Origin: Thermomicrobiaceae bacterium
GTDB lineage: Bacteria > Chloroflexota > Chloroflexia > Thermomicrobiales > Thermomicrobiaceae
Direction: 5' to 3'
Assembly (NCBI GenBank): GCA_007124395.1
Contig: SLFF01000289.1
Location: forward strand, 1-6,293
Length of the DNA stretch: 6,293 bases
How positions within the stretch are numbered: the first letter of the stretch is position 1; each line of letters opens with the position of its first letter. This document shows, in pieces, positions 5,965 through 6,293 of the stretch. Position numbers and translations under genes: made by a program. Below the pieces are notes generated by a model. That model was not told the DNA's origin. It did not search any database and was given only the letters and a program-made list of their open reading frames with translations.

Positions 5965-5993
5965 CTCATACCATGACCGCGGTAACGGTGCAA
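5965..5993 (-). promoter_or_regulatory. Candidate promoter of the lipoprotein gene
   Basis: On the minus strand, TTGCAC (5988-5993) and TATGAG (5965-5970) are 17 nt apart, with three and four of six matches to the sigma70-type -35 and -10 consensus. Transcription would start near 5958 and give a leader of roughly 57 nt ahead of the ATG at 5900. The spacing is ideal but the hexamers are only fair. Confidence 0.3.
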
Positions 5994-6109
5994 GACCCGG
6001 TAGTCGACTATGAACAGATTAGCCGGAGCGCACGTTCCGAACATCGTGGAAAACACGGAAATTCCGGGAATGCGACGACGGAGTATCTCTGGAAGCCCTC
6101 TACAGCGTC

Positions 6110-6293
6110 ATGTTGCATCCAATACCAGAAGCCGGTGTCGATGCCGATGGGTATGTCTTCCCCGGTGGCGAGCAAGGCGGGGGCATCCAGCGTATCGATC
6201 CAGAGCCAGAGCTGGCGGAAACCGAAGGATGGGACTGGCAAGAGTTACTAAACGGGGAGGGCGCAGTATCCTCCTGGATGAACGACCTGCTCG
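6110..6293 (+). CDS. Possible partial or truncated gene at the right edge, product unknown
   Basis: One plus-strand frame is open from 6023, after a TAG at 6020-6022, to the window end. Its translation looks protein-like and acidic, with stretches such as MLHPIPEAGVDADGYVFPGG and GWDWQELLNGEGAVSSWMN. The only ATG is at 6110, and it has no good Shine-Dalgarno. A CTG at 6089 has GGAG 5 nt upstream. The frame before it (RECDDGVSLEALYSV) also looks coding, so the true start could lie upstream and have been lost by a deletion or frameshift, leaving a pseudogene. Codons TTA, CTA and ATA appear here; ATA and TTA are unusual beside the GC-ending codons of arsA and prfC. No family recognised. Confidence 0.35.
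   Translation, partial: MLHPIPEAGVDADGYVFPGGEQGGGIQRIDPEPELAETEGWDWQELLNGEGAVSSWMNDLL

Noticed and set aside
6008..6241. Minus-strand ORF reading MPVPSFGFRQLWLWIDTLD at its start
   Set aside because: It has a fairly protein-like look but is antisense to the more acidic plus-strand frame and ends at 6008, and I see no Shine-Dalgarno before its ATG at 6241. It cannot be fully excluded.

Overview
The window looks like a chromosomal stretch of a moderately high-GC bacterium. It holds three complete genes, one nearly complete gene cut by the left edge, and one possible gene fragment at the right edge. The likeliest source is Chloroflexota, perhaps a Thermomicrobia-like lineage. This rests on an exported two-cupin protein with a C-terminal membrane anchor, a Tat-type lipoprotein with an acidic linker, and an intergenic palindromic repeat of a kind I associate with that phylum. 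It is an inference from style, not from a marker gene.

Layout. Positions 1-1784 (minus) encode ArsA, the two-halved ATPase of arsenite/antimonite efflux; both P-loops, both DTAPTGHT signatures and all three metalloid-binding cysteines are present. Positions 1785-2088 are a divergent control region, with a candidate arsA promoter, a candidate prfC promoter and a 7-bp inverted repeat between them. Positions 2089-3714 (plus) encode peptide chain release factor 3 (prfC). After a 132-nt gap with small repeats, 3847-4728 (plus) encodes a secreted, membrane-anchored two-cupin protein. Positions 4729-5087 lie between convergent genes and contain a 185-bp structured repeat with imperfect terminal inverted repeats and three internal hairpins. 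Positions 5088-5900 (minus) encode a Tat-signal lipoprotein of unknown function. A partial plus-strand reading frame of uncertain status runs off the right edge (about 6110-6293).

How the genes relate. There is no clear multi-gene system. ArsA normally partners with an ArsB-type arsenite channel and often with ArsD and an ArsR repressor. None of these is in the window, and any partner would lie to the left, downstream of arsA. prfC is a housekeeping translation gene that happens to be divergent from arsA. The cupin protein and the lipoprotein are both predicted to act outside the cytoplasmic membrane, but nothing shows that they work together. The least explained parts are the lipoprotein, the degenerate two-cupin protein, the composite repeat, and the inverted repeat in the arsA/prfC promoter region.
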